A DNA stretch of 64,000 bases from Haematococcus lacustris (taxonomy: Eukaryota > Chlorophyta > Chlorophyceae > Chlamydomonadales > Haematococcaceae). Within the stretch, counting starts at the first letter, position 1; the number at the start of each line of letters is the position of its first letter. The stretch spans positions 3,164,277 to 3,228,276 of the forward strand of contig JASKMD010000021.1 of assembly GCA_030144725.1 (NCBI GenBank). The letters run 5' to 3'. The notes under the pieces are model-generated. The model did not search any database. It was not told where the DNA came from and worked only from the letters and a program-made list of their open reading frames with translations. The translations under genes were made by a program, and so were the position numbers. Of the stretch, positions 19,350 through 30,110 are shown one piece after another.

Positions 19350-22300
19350 ATGGCGAACGCCCCAACGTTAACGATCAATGTCAGACCTGCACAACACTCT
19401 CCGCCGTCCCGCGAGTCTGATGGCCCTGTGAAGACGGCGGACCCTGATGTGGAAGCCACCGTGTGCCGCTGCTGTCCTGCTCCAACACAAACGCCGGACG
19501 AAAGGCTGGCAAACTGGCAGCATCATATCCCTGGTAAGTCTCAAAGCCTGAGGGACATGTCTGGCGAACATGCCTGTATCACCCCGACCCAGAACCGCCT
19601 GAAACTCACATTGGGGAGGCCCGCTTGCGTCTGTGCTGGCCATCTTGCAACATCAATGACGTCAGCGCTTTGCTTATCCACACCGACATGCAGACGGCCA
19701 GGGGACCTATGATGTATGCGGGACCCTTGAATTACAATCCGAATTTCACGTGTTGTGCTACCAAGCTTGTTCAGGCTCGGTCTTCATCCTTGCGTGGCGT
19801 GCGTACAGAACGCTCCACTTTCTCAAGCTTCGACCTCATCGGATTGTTCTTCCTGCAGCCTGTGCTCATCGGTTTGTCGGCTTTAGATATCGGCTTCAGC
19901 GTCCAAGTGATAGACACCCTTCTCCCAGTGGGTCGCAAGCACCACATCATGCTAAGTGTATGATGCTAAATGAAGCTCTAGTCAGAGGCATTGGTGTTCA
20001 GCTTATATGTGGCAGCTCATCTCGAGCACTAGTAGCCTCAGTGTACAGCTATTTGCTGGCACCATATCACACCAGCCACCACTACTTTTTGCTTTGCTTG
20101 CAGGACAGCAGCTTTGGTGGCCTCATCGAAAAAGCATCAAGCACCAAGCCAGTGACTGGCGAGGTATGTTTGGTCAGGCTTGATACATTTGCATTCCACC
20201 TTGTGCACAGTTGTACTTGCTCAGGGACTGGCAAATATTTTTACCTTTGGCACGCACAGAGCCTTTACAAGCAAAAGAGTGATGTTGTTCCTCTGCACCT
20301 GCTGCAGCCCGGCATCCCCAACGAGGTCATCATCCTGCAGCTGTGCGTTGCTCTGGCTGTACTTGTGCTATTATTCAACATCGGCATATGGGTCGTCACG
20401 ATTGACACCTGGTGGGTGGACTGCAACTTTGAGCATCTGGATGACAGTGAGCTGGCACGCAAGAAGGGGAATGGCTACCTGTCCTGCTTCTCCTACTGGT
20501 TGGCACACTGGTGGGTTAGTTGCAAAGTGCAAGGGGGGGGAAAGAGGGCAGGAGGGAGGGAGGGAGGGAGGTGGGGTGCAACCTAACGAGATGTCTTCAA
20601 GCATGGTTTTAAAGGGGTGAGGGAGGCCAATGGTCTGACAGAGCTCCCAGCGCAACAACCCACCTGCAAGCTACTGAGTTGTGTGTGCTTACTCATGAGA
20701 TGCCACTGGGTCCCCTTGACAGTGACGTGACCTGAAAGGGTTGCACAGCTGTGAAGCATACTGAAGACTAGAGAATGTAGTAGGAAGGTTGCGTTACAAG
20801 GTAAGAGTCTGCAGGGGTGCATGTTGGCTTCAAAGATGGATTTGGTTAGCATTTGCAGATTTCTGTAAGCGATGAAGCGCAATAGATGGTGGCAACATGC
20901 ATAGATGTATCAAGCAATGAAGCCGTTGGAAACCGGTACACTGCACCGTGCAAACAGTACTACTTGTTTTCTTTAAACGACAGCATGCTCCAAGGCATGT
21001 TGCGGCTGCCTTCCCTGCAGGTGGCTTGCCAAGCTCAGCTGTTTGTGCTGCTGCCTGCCCAGCTGTGTGTGGCTGCTGATTGAGGTGCGGCCCTGCCATG
21101 CTTCAATCATGCCACGGTGCGACCATGCAACACAATGCAATGATGCAACGCAAGAAAGTAAACCAGGCCTCTAATCAGTGCTGCCCAGCCAGCCTTGGGG
21201 GGTTAGGGCTGATCCTAACCCTAACGAAGTGCTGGCCTGCTGCCCAGAGCCAGCCCTCAGCATGTTGCTGTCTTGCTGCCCAGGAGGCCTGTTCACCCCA
21301 CACTGCAGATTGTGTTACAAGTTCTGTTCCGATTCTTGGACAGGATAGCCAGCGCGGTGTCCTGGGCATGCTCCTTCCTCAATGTTGCGCAAATCTTGGT
21401 CTATGCCTGCATTCTCAACAAGGTGGGTGGGGCTCAGAAATCCGAGTCATGGGCATGATGCGAGTGATTAGATGTGTCTGCACCATGGAGTGGAGGAATG
21501 TGGCCCCGGGATGAGTCAGTAGTTGTCAAGGGTTGTGCCAGGTAGATTATGTGACATGTAAAGTTTAGGGGGGGTGCACACAAACCAACACCCTGGCAGG
21601 CTGTTTCTTGTGAATATTCTTGCATTACATCCGTGGTATGTTTGTAGCTTTGGCAGTTGCCCATGTTGCTGCAGTTGTTGTATTACGATTTGTGGTGTGT
21701 CGGAGCCAGCGGGAATCCATTGGAACGCCTGGGGGAAAAGCTGTACCTAACCGGCTATGGCGGCTTGCCTACAGCCTCCCCCCCGCCTTCACCCTCACCG
21801 TTCCCACCTCCCTCACCTCTACCTTTCCCCCCTACCTCACCCTCACCCTCACCCTTTCCCTCACACTCTTCCTCATCCAATTCCTCAAGCACCGCCCCTC
21901 TCAACACAGGCCGCCGCCATTTGCTAGCAACACTCCCTCCACCACCTCCCAAACCACTAAGCCCGGTTCCCCCCTCCCCCGCCCCCCTTTCTCCCTCCCA
22001 CCCCACCCCACCCCCTCCACAAGCCACCGCCAAAAGCCCATCGTGTGCAGAGAGCGACCTGCCAGCCCAAATGTCTAGAGCCATTCTCCTGGCCATGGTC
22101 ATGGCCGTGTCTGGCACGGTCATCTTCCTGGTGGGCCAGATCAGGGTGGGTGCTTTGGCACAGTACCCAGCCCCACACATCGAGATATACATTGAGCACA
22201 TGGAATGCCATAGGACGTTGCCAGAATGCCATAGGCCCACACATCAGGAGTGTTATCCGTTTTGAAAACAGGAGTGTTTCCGAGCATTACCTCCTTTGTC

Positions 22301-24581
22301 AGCCCAGCAGGCTGATGTTACAGCACAATGGCAGGGTTGGGTGGTGCTTTGGCACTAGCTCGGGTGGTGCTTCGGATGTATGCAATACATTACACCTGTC
22401 CCACACACATGGCATGGGTGCCCTTCACCCACCCTATCACATGAGTGATTGTGGGATGGACATAAAATGTCCCACTGTTGTGCCGCTGCCCGTAGGGTTT
22501 AGGAAACATAGTGGTGGCTGGCTTGCTCTTCACCGCCCTGACCATCCTGGTCCTGATCAAGTCCTTGGCCGCCTCCTTCATCTTCATCCAGGTCCACAGG
22601 CTCAACACAGTGCTTGGTGAGGTGCCAGCCAGATGCTGCAGCTGCTGATAGCCACCTCGGAGCAATATGTGCAACATGGACAACACACGCATAGCCACCT
22701 CTAGGAAGTAGCTGCACTGGCAGTCGTGCAAATGGCTGTTTAGAATACCAGCGGCACAAACAATGTTGGCATGCTGCAGGCAAACTCTCGTCTAAGCATG
22801 CCAGCCAGTAGCCATGTGCCCATGTGCACCAGTGTTTTTTTCGTTTGGCGAGTTTCAAAATATATAGCGCAGAGTGACATGGTCCAGGCTCATACCCTCA
22901 AATTTATAGCTCGACCATACTTGGCTTCGTCCAAAACTACGGCTCAGAATCGTGTTTTAGCGGATCTTTGGCAAAAACGCCGGTCAAGGGTCGTTTTCAT
23001 AGCGCGATGCGCGATAGCGCACTTCGCAAAGCGATCATTTCATAGCGCAAAGCGACCTCTAAAACATACCATTTAGCGCGAAGAAAAACACTGATGTGCA
23101 CCATGCATCTAGCTGCCATGATGGGCATGGTGGCGAGCGCAGGCAACTTTCGCATGGATGGGCCCCTGGGCCTGTGCATAGCCAACCTGATGTTCTCGTA
23201 CGTCATTGCCGGGGCCACCATCCTGTGGGCTGGTTTTGTGTTCAATGTGGTCGGACGCTTCGTGCAAAGGTTCTGCGACATGAGCGAGTGCGGGCTCACC
23301 GCCATGCTGAACAAGCCCTCTGCTCCGGGTAGGTCCTGGGTGAGCAGCTCAGTGTGAGCCCCGCATGCATCTCGGCGTCATCGCCCCACAACCCGGCAGG
23401 GACGCACACTGAAAATGTTGAGGAGGAGTGTTTGGCTGCCGCAGCCTCCTTAGGCAGCAGGTTACCGGTCACTGCCCTGTCACTGCCACGAAAGTATGAA
23501 GAGAGTCTAAATAATAGTCAGATCATAAACGGCTTTGTCTTGAGCATATGTGCACATCTTTGTATGTGCGCGCCCACCTTCAACTATGTATTGGTTTACG
23601 TCAGTTGTGCCTGCTCTCGAACTGACCGATTTGCAGATGCCAACACACTGGCCAAGATGAGATATCGGGTCCAGGAGGAAACTGGAGTTCATGGCGAGAA
23701 GCTCGTGTACCTGGTATGTGAAGCTGGCCGACACACTCCCTGATGACCTCTGCACCCTCATGCGGCCTAACTGCAGTGTACCATGGCCCATCATGCATGG
23801 GGATAGGGCCATGCATGGCAACCAGCCCCAACCCCCTTCCTGCACAATGAGCTTGTTGAAGTCAGTGATACATAGGGAACATAGGGAATATAGTGAGTCA
23901 GTAGTACATAGTGACAGGGCCCTATGAACATCATGCCCACACCACCGCATGCTGAATAAGCTCTGTGGATGGAAGCTGAGGGTGTCCCTCTGTCCAGCAG
24001 CCAGGGTAGCGTGATCCAGCTGTCAACATGTCCGTCAGCGTGTGAGGACCCGTGTGCGGGCCTGTATAGACTGTGACCTTGGCCTCGTTCTTTCACAACA
24101 GCAGGTCACGTGGACATGTGAAGCATTGTGAACATGTGGAGTGCAGGGAAGCATTGGAAACATGTGCTCACATGCTGGTCCTCATGTGATAGGGGAATAC
24201 TCCATGCTAGGTGGCTCAACTGTGGATCGCACATTGCTCATGCAGGCGGATTGGCACTATGTTGCTGAAGGCGGGCAGGCGATGGGCAAGGTCACACCCG
24301 GTGACATACCAGTCACACAACATGCGGATGCCAATGCAGATGTGGTGCAAGGCGCGCAGAAAGCAGCACGCATTGCCATCGTGGTGATGGCCCTGGGCTG
24401 GTTGGGGCTGTGCATCATCTCCAGCAGCCTGTGCTTGGCCAACTTCGCGAAAGTGTCATCCCTCACCCTTGACCCTGCCTCACGGGGCTGGCTAGAGTAT
24501 GACCGCGCCACCAGCGTCATCATATTACTCAGCAGCTGTATGCTGTACCCGGTCTATGTATATTACACCATGCAGGACTAA
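19350..24581 (+). CDS. Multi-pass membrane protein with proline-rich loop, unknown family
   Basis: Exons by phase: 19350-19533, 19694-20163, 20308-20510, 21021-21084, 21309-21422, 21657-22145, 22496-22616, 23143-23328, 23637-23713, 24246-24581. They sum to 748 codons. The first exon starts MANAPTLTINVRPAQ and ends at GTAAGT. Hydrophobic segments follow in most exons: FILAWRAYRTL, CVALAVLVLLFNIGIWVV, FLDRIASAVSWACSFLNVA, ILLAMVMAVSGTVIFLVG, IVVAGLLFTALTILVLI, IANLMFSYVIAGATILW, and three in the last exon. Exon 6 carries about 90 residues of SPPPP-type proline repeats like those of volvocalean extracellular-matrix proteins. I do not recognise the family. Introns inside 19694-20163 and the status of 20164-20307 (open, 144 nt) are uncertain. 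The last exon has a tandem duplicate at 25587-25922. Confidence 0.7.
22830..23093. mobile_element. hAT-type MITE 1 (264 bp) in an intron
   Basis: Ends CAGTGTTTTTTTCG and CGAAGAAAAACACTG form terminal inverted repeats. Flanks are a perfect 8-bp duplication ATGTGCAC (22822-22829 and 23094-23101). TIR sequence and 8-bp duplication fit the hAT superfamily. It lies in the intron between exons 22496-22616 and 23143-23328, only 49 bp before the acceptor. Confidence 0.9.
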
Positions 24582-25215
24582 ACCGTAGCTCTGAGGGTGA
24601 GGCAGGTTGGACTGCCTGGGCCCAGCCCCTTCATCTCCTGGCTGGCTGTGGGAGGCATGCCATTCTCGGGCGGGTCATGCCATCCTAGGCGGGTCATCAC
24701 ATGTCATGCAAGCACACTTGAGGTTGCAGTGTGCTTTGAGCCCACAACTGGCTGAGGGGCGCTGAAATGTGCAGCCAGGAGGCACACACAGGTGGGTGGC
24801 CGCTTCCACCTGTATGTTTAGGTTGTGGTGTGGAGCTGACAGGGTTGATGTTTGCTAGTGGGTGCTAGCCCTGCTCCTCACATGATGAACATGATAGCGA
24901 AACATGCTGTTGTGCGTCAGGTACATTCAAGGAATGCAGATGAGCCTGGGACAGCTACAGGTAATGCTGTTCTGGGTTTGCTGGGTCCCTAAATGCATGG
25001 CATCAGTTTTAGATTTTCTGTTCATTTGACTGTATGTGTGACCTGGTTTTCGTTTTTCATTAGTAAGTTGGTAACTATTATTGTTATATATATATTTGTG
25101 ATGTGATCATAATGCTGTAAAGATGTCATTGCGCCAGAGACAAGAAAGTAAAATATGGCAAGACAGTGAGGGGTCTAATCTGGTGCCGCCCAGCACTCAG
25201 CCGTCCGAACATGGT
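24200..25215 (+). repeat. Tandem duplication, copy 1 (terminal exon plus 3' UTR)
   Basis: Starts about 24207 (GGTGGCTCAACTGTGG) and runs through the last exon, the 3' UTR, a TGTAA signal and TCTAATCTGGTGCCGCCC. It matches 25545-27060 apart from a MITE and other indels in the latter. Confidence 0.85.
25116..25120 (+). terminator. TGTAA poly(A) signal of membrane gene, copy 1
   Basis: TGTAA is the usual poly(A) signal in volvocalean algae. It sits about 535 bp after the stop at 24581, in a context (GATGTGATCATAATGCTGTAA) that is retained in copy 2. Confidence 0.5.
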
Positions 25216-25586
25216 AATCTTCATGCGAATTCTCGCTCAATATTGCACAGTATTCGATAGCGTTTGTCACCTTGGCAGCGGCGAATTATCGTGCGTCTCC
25301 TAGCAAGCGGCGCGTTAACTCTTGCGAGTGATGCCATGCCAGCGCAAGTGATCGCGGACGCACCTCAGCTGCTCACTATCGATTGTTCTGGTGGTATGTA
25401 GGGGCATCAATGATAAAACTGCGCCTGCTATCGAGCCGGAAGTACAATCACATTTCAGCCCGCACCCACACCCACCCGTACCCACACCACTGCATGCTGA
25501 TCAAGCAAGATGCTGACAGGCGCTGTATGCTAGGGGCGTGCCATGCGTCAGGTGGATCAAATGTGGCTCGCACACTGCTCATGCAG
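25216..25586. other. Spacer and intron-like sequence before the duplicated exon
   Basis: Contains a CGATAGCGTTTGTCAC dispersed motif near 25255. From about 25548 it is homologous to the intron end upstream of exon 24246, including the acceptor ATGCAG. Confidence 0.5.
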
Positions 25587-25922
25587 GCGGATTGGCACTA
25601 TGTTGCTGATGGCGGGCAGGCGATGGGCAAGGTCACACCTGGTGACGTGCCGGCCACACAACATGCGGATGCCAACGCGGATGTGGTGCGGGGCATGCAG
25701 AAAGCCGCACGCATAGCCATCGTGGTGATGGCCCTGGGCTGGGTGGGGCTGTGCATCATCTCCAGCAGCCTGTGCTTGGCCAACTTCGCGAAAGTGTCAT
25801 CCCTCGCCCTTGACCCTGCCTCACGGGGCTGGCTGGAGTATGACCGCGCCACCAGCATCATCATATTGGTCAGTAGCTGTTTGCTGTACCCTGTTTACAT
25901 GTACTTCACTGTGCGGGGATAG
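25587..25922 (+). CDS. Duplicated terminal exon of the membrane protein (alternative C-terminus)
   Basis: Same length as 24246-24581 (336 nt with stop) and the same acceptor, CATGCAG|GCGGATTGG. About 96 of 111 residues are identical by my count. Changes are mostly conservative and the three hydrophobic segments are kept (IAIVVMALGWVGLCIISSSL, ASRGW, SIIILVSSCLLYPVYMYF). The open frame and intact acceptor allow mutually exclusive use with copy 1. It could also be an inert duplication, since a copy-1 stop and poly(A) signal precede it. Confidence 0.6.
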   Translation, partial: ADWHYVADGGQAMGKVTPGDVPATQHADANADVVRGMQKAARIAIVVMALGWVGLCIISSSLCLANFAKVSSLALDPASRGWLEYDRATSIIILVSSCLLYPVYMYFTVRG

Positions 25923-26071
25923 GCAGTGGCTGAAGGGGTGTGGCCTGGGCTGACTGCCTGGGCCCACCCCCTCCACCTCCTGGCTGGCTGCAGGAGGCTC
26001 TGGTGCTCCTCCTAGCTGGGTCATGTCATCCTAGGCGGGTCATCACATGGCATGCTGCCACAGGTGTGCAT

Positions 26072-26343
26072 CAGTGATTTTTTGCGTAATACGTAACGAT
26101 CGGAACCAAAAGCTTGTTTTCCAAGCCTGACTTTCGTTACCAAACAGTCCCTTGCGTCGGTTGGCCTCGGCGGCATCGTAACCGAAACATTAATTTTCGG
26201 AGTCTAAAACTATTATTGGTATAAGAAAATGCTATGATATCTATTTTCGTAACGAATCGTGACCAGCTGCGTAACCAGCCATGTGATGGTCCTGGACCCT
26301 TCGTGACCAGCATCAGCTTGGCTGTTTTGGAAAAAAATCACTG
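26072..26343. mobile_element. hAT-type MITE 2 (272 bp)
   Basis: Ends CAGTGATTTTTTGCG and GGAAAAAAATCACTG are inverted. The 8-bp duplication is GTGTGCAT (26064-26071 and 26344-26351). The homologous place in duplication copy 1 (about 24715-24740) has no insertion, giving an empty-site comparison. Confidence 0.9.
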
Positions 26344-26975
26344 GTGTGCATGCATAGTGTGCTTTTCAGCCCACCACTGGCTGAGGTGCGCTGAAATGTG
26401 CAGCCAGGAAACACACACAGGTGGCTGGCCGCCTCCACCTGTATGTTTAGGTTGTGGTGTGGAGCTGACAGGGTTCATGTTTGCTAGTGGGTGCTAGCCC
26501 TGCTCCTCACATGATGAACATGATAGCGAAACATGGTGGTGTGCGTAAGGTACAATGAAGCAAAGCATATGAACCCGGGACAGCTACAGGTAATGCTGCA
26601 TTGGGTGTTCCTTCAGATCTGGGACCACACAGGTGGCCCGGATAGGCTTGTCAGTTGCAATGAATCTCCATCCCTCCCTTGATCCTTCCCTTGGGCAGTG
26701 CTCCCTCATGCTGCAGCTGTGCATCTTTACCCCTTGTTAAGGGTGTTTGAGGACGACTTACAATGTTGCATATACCAGCTGAGTGACCCAATGACCGGAG
26801 GCTTTCGTTGAGTCCCTGTTGGCACACTCTTTGCGTGGCATCAGTTGTGAATTGTCTGCTCAATTGTCTGTATGTGCGACCTAGTTTTAGTTTTCATGTA
26901 GGTGCTGTTCCGCTACTCTGAATGAAAACCCCACGTTGAACAGAGTAACCGCTATTTGTGATGTGATCATAGCAC

Positions 26976-26980
26976 TGTAA
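26976..26980 (+). terminator. TGTAA poly(A) signal, copy 2
   Basis: Counterpart of 25116-25120 in the duplicated 3' flank (GATGTGATCATAGCACTGTAA). Confidence 0.4.
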
Positions 26981-27065
26981 GGATGTCTTCGTGCCAGAGA
27001 CAAGAAAGATATGGCTAGACATTTAAGGATCTAATGCTGGTGCTGCCCAGCACCCCCTTGCAGCT

Positions 27066-27674
27066 CTGTCATGCAAATGAGGAGCAACTAGGTACCTGGC
27101 AACGCTGGCAGCGGTATGTTGGGTGGGTGGGACGCCACTCTTGATTCTCCAACCCTGGGGGCTTACATATGGCTGCCATAGGGCCATTATAAGCATCCCT
27201 TACTAAGCATCAATACACATTTTGTCCTTCCATGTTTGTGGTGACAATAAGTGTGCAGAGGCCTCCATGTGACATTGCAATTGCTGTTGATACAGGTTGC
27301 ACACCTGGTGCAATGCAAGCACTGGGGTGACGTGCTCCTCCCATGCGTTAGGTGCATTTGAGAAGGAGGCCCCCCACGCCAGTGAGCTGACAGCCCCGCA
27401 TAAGCGGCTGGAGCTGTATGCAGCTGTCTTGAGCAGCTCTCCAAACTCGTGCTGGTGCTGCGGCTCTACTGGAATGGTCTGCCTGGAGCTCACGTCCTTG
27501 AACCTCAAGGCCAAGCTGTCACTGTGCTGTGACACACAGGCAAATTAGTGCGGATATTCGTCATCCTAGGGGGGTAGTTTTTTGATGCGGTTCGCCTCGG
27601 ATTGTCCTTGCGACTCCAACGCCACTTAAAGCTTGTTGAAAATCTGAGTATGTGAGCAGTTGGAGTGTAGGTAC
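27066..27674. other. Intergenic, no gene recognised
   Basis: Several short frames (for example 27187-27548 on both strands) but no domain, splice-site pattern or codon signal I can defend. It follows the duplicated 3' flank. Confidence 0.4.
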
Positions 27675-27778
27675 CTACAGTACTGTAGATGTCTACAGTA
27701 CTGTAGATGTCTACAGTACTGTAGACACTTACAGTACTGTAGATGTCTACAGTACTGTAGATGTCTACAGTACTGTAG
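27675..27778. repeat. Palindrome array 1: six copies of CTACAGTACTGTAG
   Basis: 18-bp units: the 14-bp perfect palindrome CTACAGTACTGTAG plus a 4-bp spacer, usually ATGT, once ACAC/T. Confidence 0.95.
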
Positions 27779-28482
27779 GTCAGATTTGACAAGGCCTCTT
27801 GTAAATAGGGTACCATGCTGTTCTCCACATTCAAACCACCATTTGCTACCGCGATTGCACCGTCAGCTTCTGCGTGCTATAAATAGTGAGAGGCATCGAA
27901 GCGTAGGCCCGCAAGCTCGATATAGGTATTTGTACCGAAAGTTGTGTCCACGCAATAAGGTCGCCATAGGGAGCTACATACATACGTGTAAGGTCTAAGG
28001 CCGGGGCCCGTCTCTATCGCAAGCTAGGTCCGTTCTGTCGGTTGTACTGGGTAGCTCGGCTTGCAAGCTCCCGCAAAGCTGTGGATGTTGATGATGCCCC
28101 GCAATCACAACAACCTCCTGCACCGCACCCTCCCGTGTAATATCGAGTGCGGCAGAGATTGCCCCAAAAGTTGTTTGCGGTTGGCCCTCAACCATCCATC
28201 ATTACATCTAACCTCACATAATTACATCATGACTCTTAGCCTACATCATTACATCACCACTTGTGGTCCTAACACAAGGGCTGGGCTCAGGGTCGATAAC
28301 GAATCCTAGAGGCTGAGTAGGGCTGGGCAGGGCTGGGCTGGGCTCGGCAACATAGGCACGCTTTGCTGTCAGCGCATTTGCATAGCTCTGTCGGGATAAC
28401 AAACGAGCTTGGGTTACATTGAGTTGTTCCTGCATGGGGGTGAAGGGGGCATGGGGGTTAAGGATGCATGGGGGGAAGGCAG
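27779..28482. other. Sequence between palindrome arrays, no gene
   Basis: Includes GCTATAAATAG (about 27878), a TATA-like box, and GGGCTGGGC repeats around 28318-28345. No downstream coding region to pair with the TATA-like box was found. Confidence 0.35.
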
Positions 28483-29666
28483 CTACAGTACTGTAGACAC
28501 CTACAGTACTGTAGACCTCTACAGTACTGTAGACCCCTACAGTACTGTAGACACCTACAGTACTGTAGACCTCTACAGTACTGTAGACCTCTACAGTACT
28601 GTAGACCTCTACAGTACTGTAGACACCTACAGTACTGTAGACACCTACAGTACTGTAGACCTCTACAGTACTGTAGACCTCTACAGTACTGTAGACCTCT
28701 ACAGTACTGTAGACACCTACAGTACTGTAGACCTCTACAGTACTGTAGACCCCTACAGTACTGTAGACACCTACAGTACTGTAGACCTCTACAGTACTGT
28801 AGACCTCTACAGTACTGTAGACCTCTACAGTACTGTAGACACCTACAGTACTGTAGACACTTACAGTACTGTAGACCTCTACAGTACTGTAGACCTCTAC
28901 AGTACTGTAGACCTCTACAGTACTGTAGACACCTACAGTACTGTAGACCTCTACAGTACTGTAGACCTCTACAGTACTGTAGACCTCTACAGTACTGTAG
29001 ACACCTACAGTACCGTAGACACCTACAGTACTGTAGACACCTACAGTACTGTAGACCTCTACAGTACTGTAGACCTCTACAGTACTGTAGACCTCTACAG
29101 TACTGTAGACCTCTACAGTACTGTAGACCCCTACAGTACTGTAGACCCCTACAGTACTGTAGACCTCTACAGTACTGTAGACCTCTACAGTACTGTAGAC
29201 CTCTACAGTACTGTAGACCCCTACAGTACTGTAGACCTCTACAGTACTGTAGACCTCTACAGTACTGTAGACCTCTACAGTACTGTAGACCTCTACAGTA
29301 CTGTAGACACCTACAGTACTGTAGACCTCTACAGTACTGTAGACCTCTACAGTACTGTAGACCTCTACAGTACTGTAGACCTCTACAGTACTGTAGACCT
29401 CTACAGTACTGTAGACCTCTACAGTACTGTAGACCTCTACAGTACTGTAGACCCCTACAGTACTGTAGACCCCTACAGTACTGTAGACCTCTACAGTACT
29501 GTAGACCTCTACAGTACTGTAGACCTCTACAGTACTGTAGACCCCTACAGTACTGTAGACCTCTACAGTACTGTAGACCTCTACAGTACTGTAGACCTCT
29601 ACAGTACTGTAGACCTCTACAGTACTGTAGACACCTACAGTACTGTAGACCTCTACAGTACTGTAG
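28483..29666. repeat. Palindrome satellite array 2: about 66 x 18 bp
   Basis: Perfect 14-bp palindrome CTACAGTACTGTAG followed by AC plus one of three dinucleotides (AC, CT, CC). 1184 bp equals 65 x 18 + 14. Written by dinucleotide (A=AC, T=CT, C=CC), the first 24 units are A T C A T T T A A T T T repeated twice, a 216-bp higher-order unit. Later units show a second order (C C T T T C T T T T A) also seen twice. Only two palindromes are mutated (TTACAG near 28861; TACCGT near 29013). Long frames on both strands are by-products of an 18-bp, stop-free unit. Confidence 0.97.
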
Positions 29667-30110
29667 GCAGCAGCAGCATGGGTGGCAGCAGCAGCAGCAT
29701 GGGGGGCAGCAGCAGCAGCAGGGGGGCAGCAGCAGCAGCAGGGGGGCAGCAGCAGCAGCAGTAGGGGGGCAGCAGCAGCAGCAGGGGGGCAGCAGCAGCA
29801 GCAGTAGGGGGGCAGCAGCAGCAGCAGGGGGGCAGCAGCAGCAGCAGGGGGGCAGCAGCAGCAGCATGGGGCGCAGCAGCAGTAGCAGCAGGGGGGCAGC
29901 AGCAGCAGCAGGGCGCAGCAGCAGCAGCAGCAGGGGGGCAGCAGCAGCAGCAGCAGGGGGGCAGCAGCAGCAGCAGCAGGGGGGCAGCAGCAGCAGCAGC
30001 AGGGGGGCAGCAGCAGCAGCAGCAGGGGGGCAGCAGCAGCAGCAGGGGCGTAGCAGCAGCAGCAGGGGCGCAGCAGCAGCAGCAGTAGGGGGGCAGCAGC
30101 AGCAGCAGAT
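29667..30110. repeat. (GCA)n-GGGG compound minisatellite
   Basis: Units of four to six GCA/CAG triplets followed by GGGGG, about 24 copies, abutting the palindrome array directly. The plus strand has regularly spaced G-runs. Confidence 0.93.

Noticed and set aside
21210..21228. CCTAACCCTAACG resembling telomere repeat
   Set aside because: Fewer than two full units, inside an intron; not enough to call an interstitial telomere.
27870..27895. GCTATAAATAG as a promoter
   Set aside because: TATA-like, but no coding sequence or other promoter element follows within the region.
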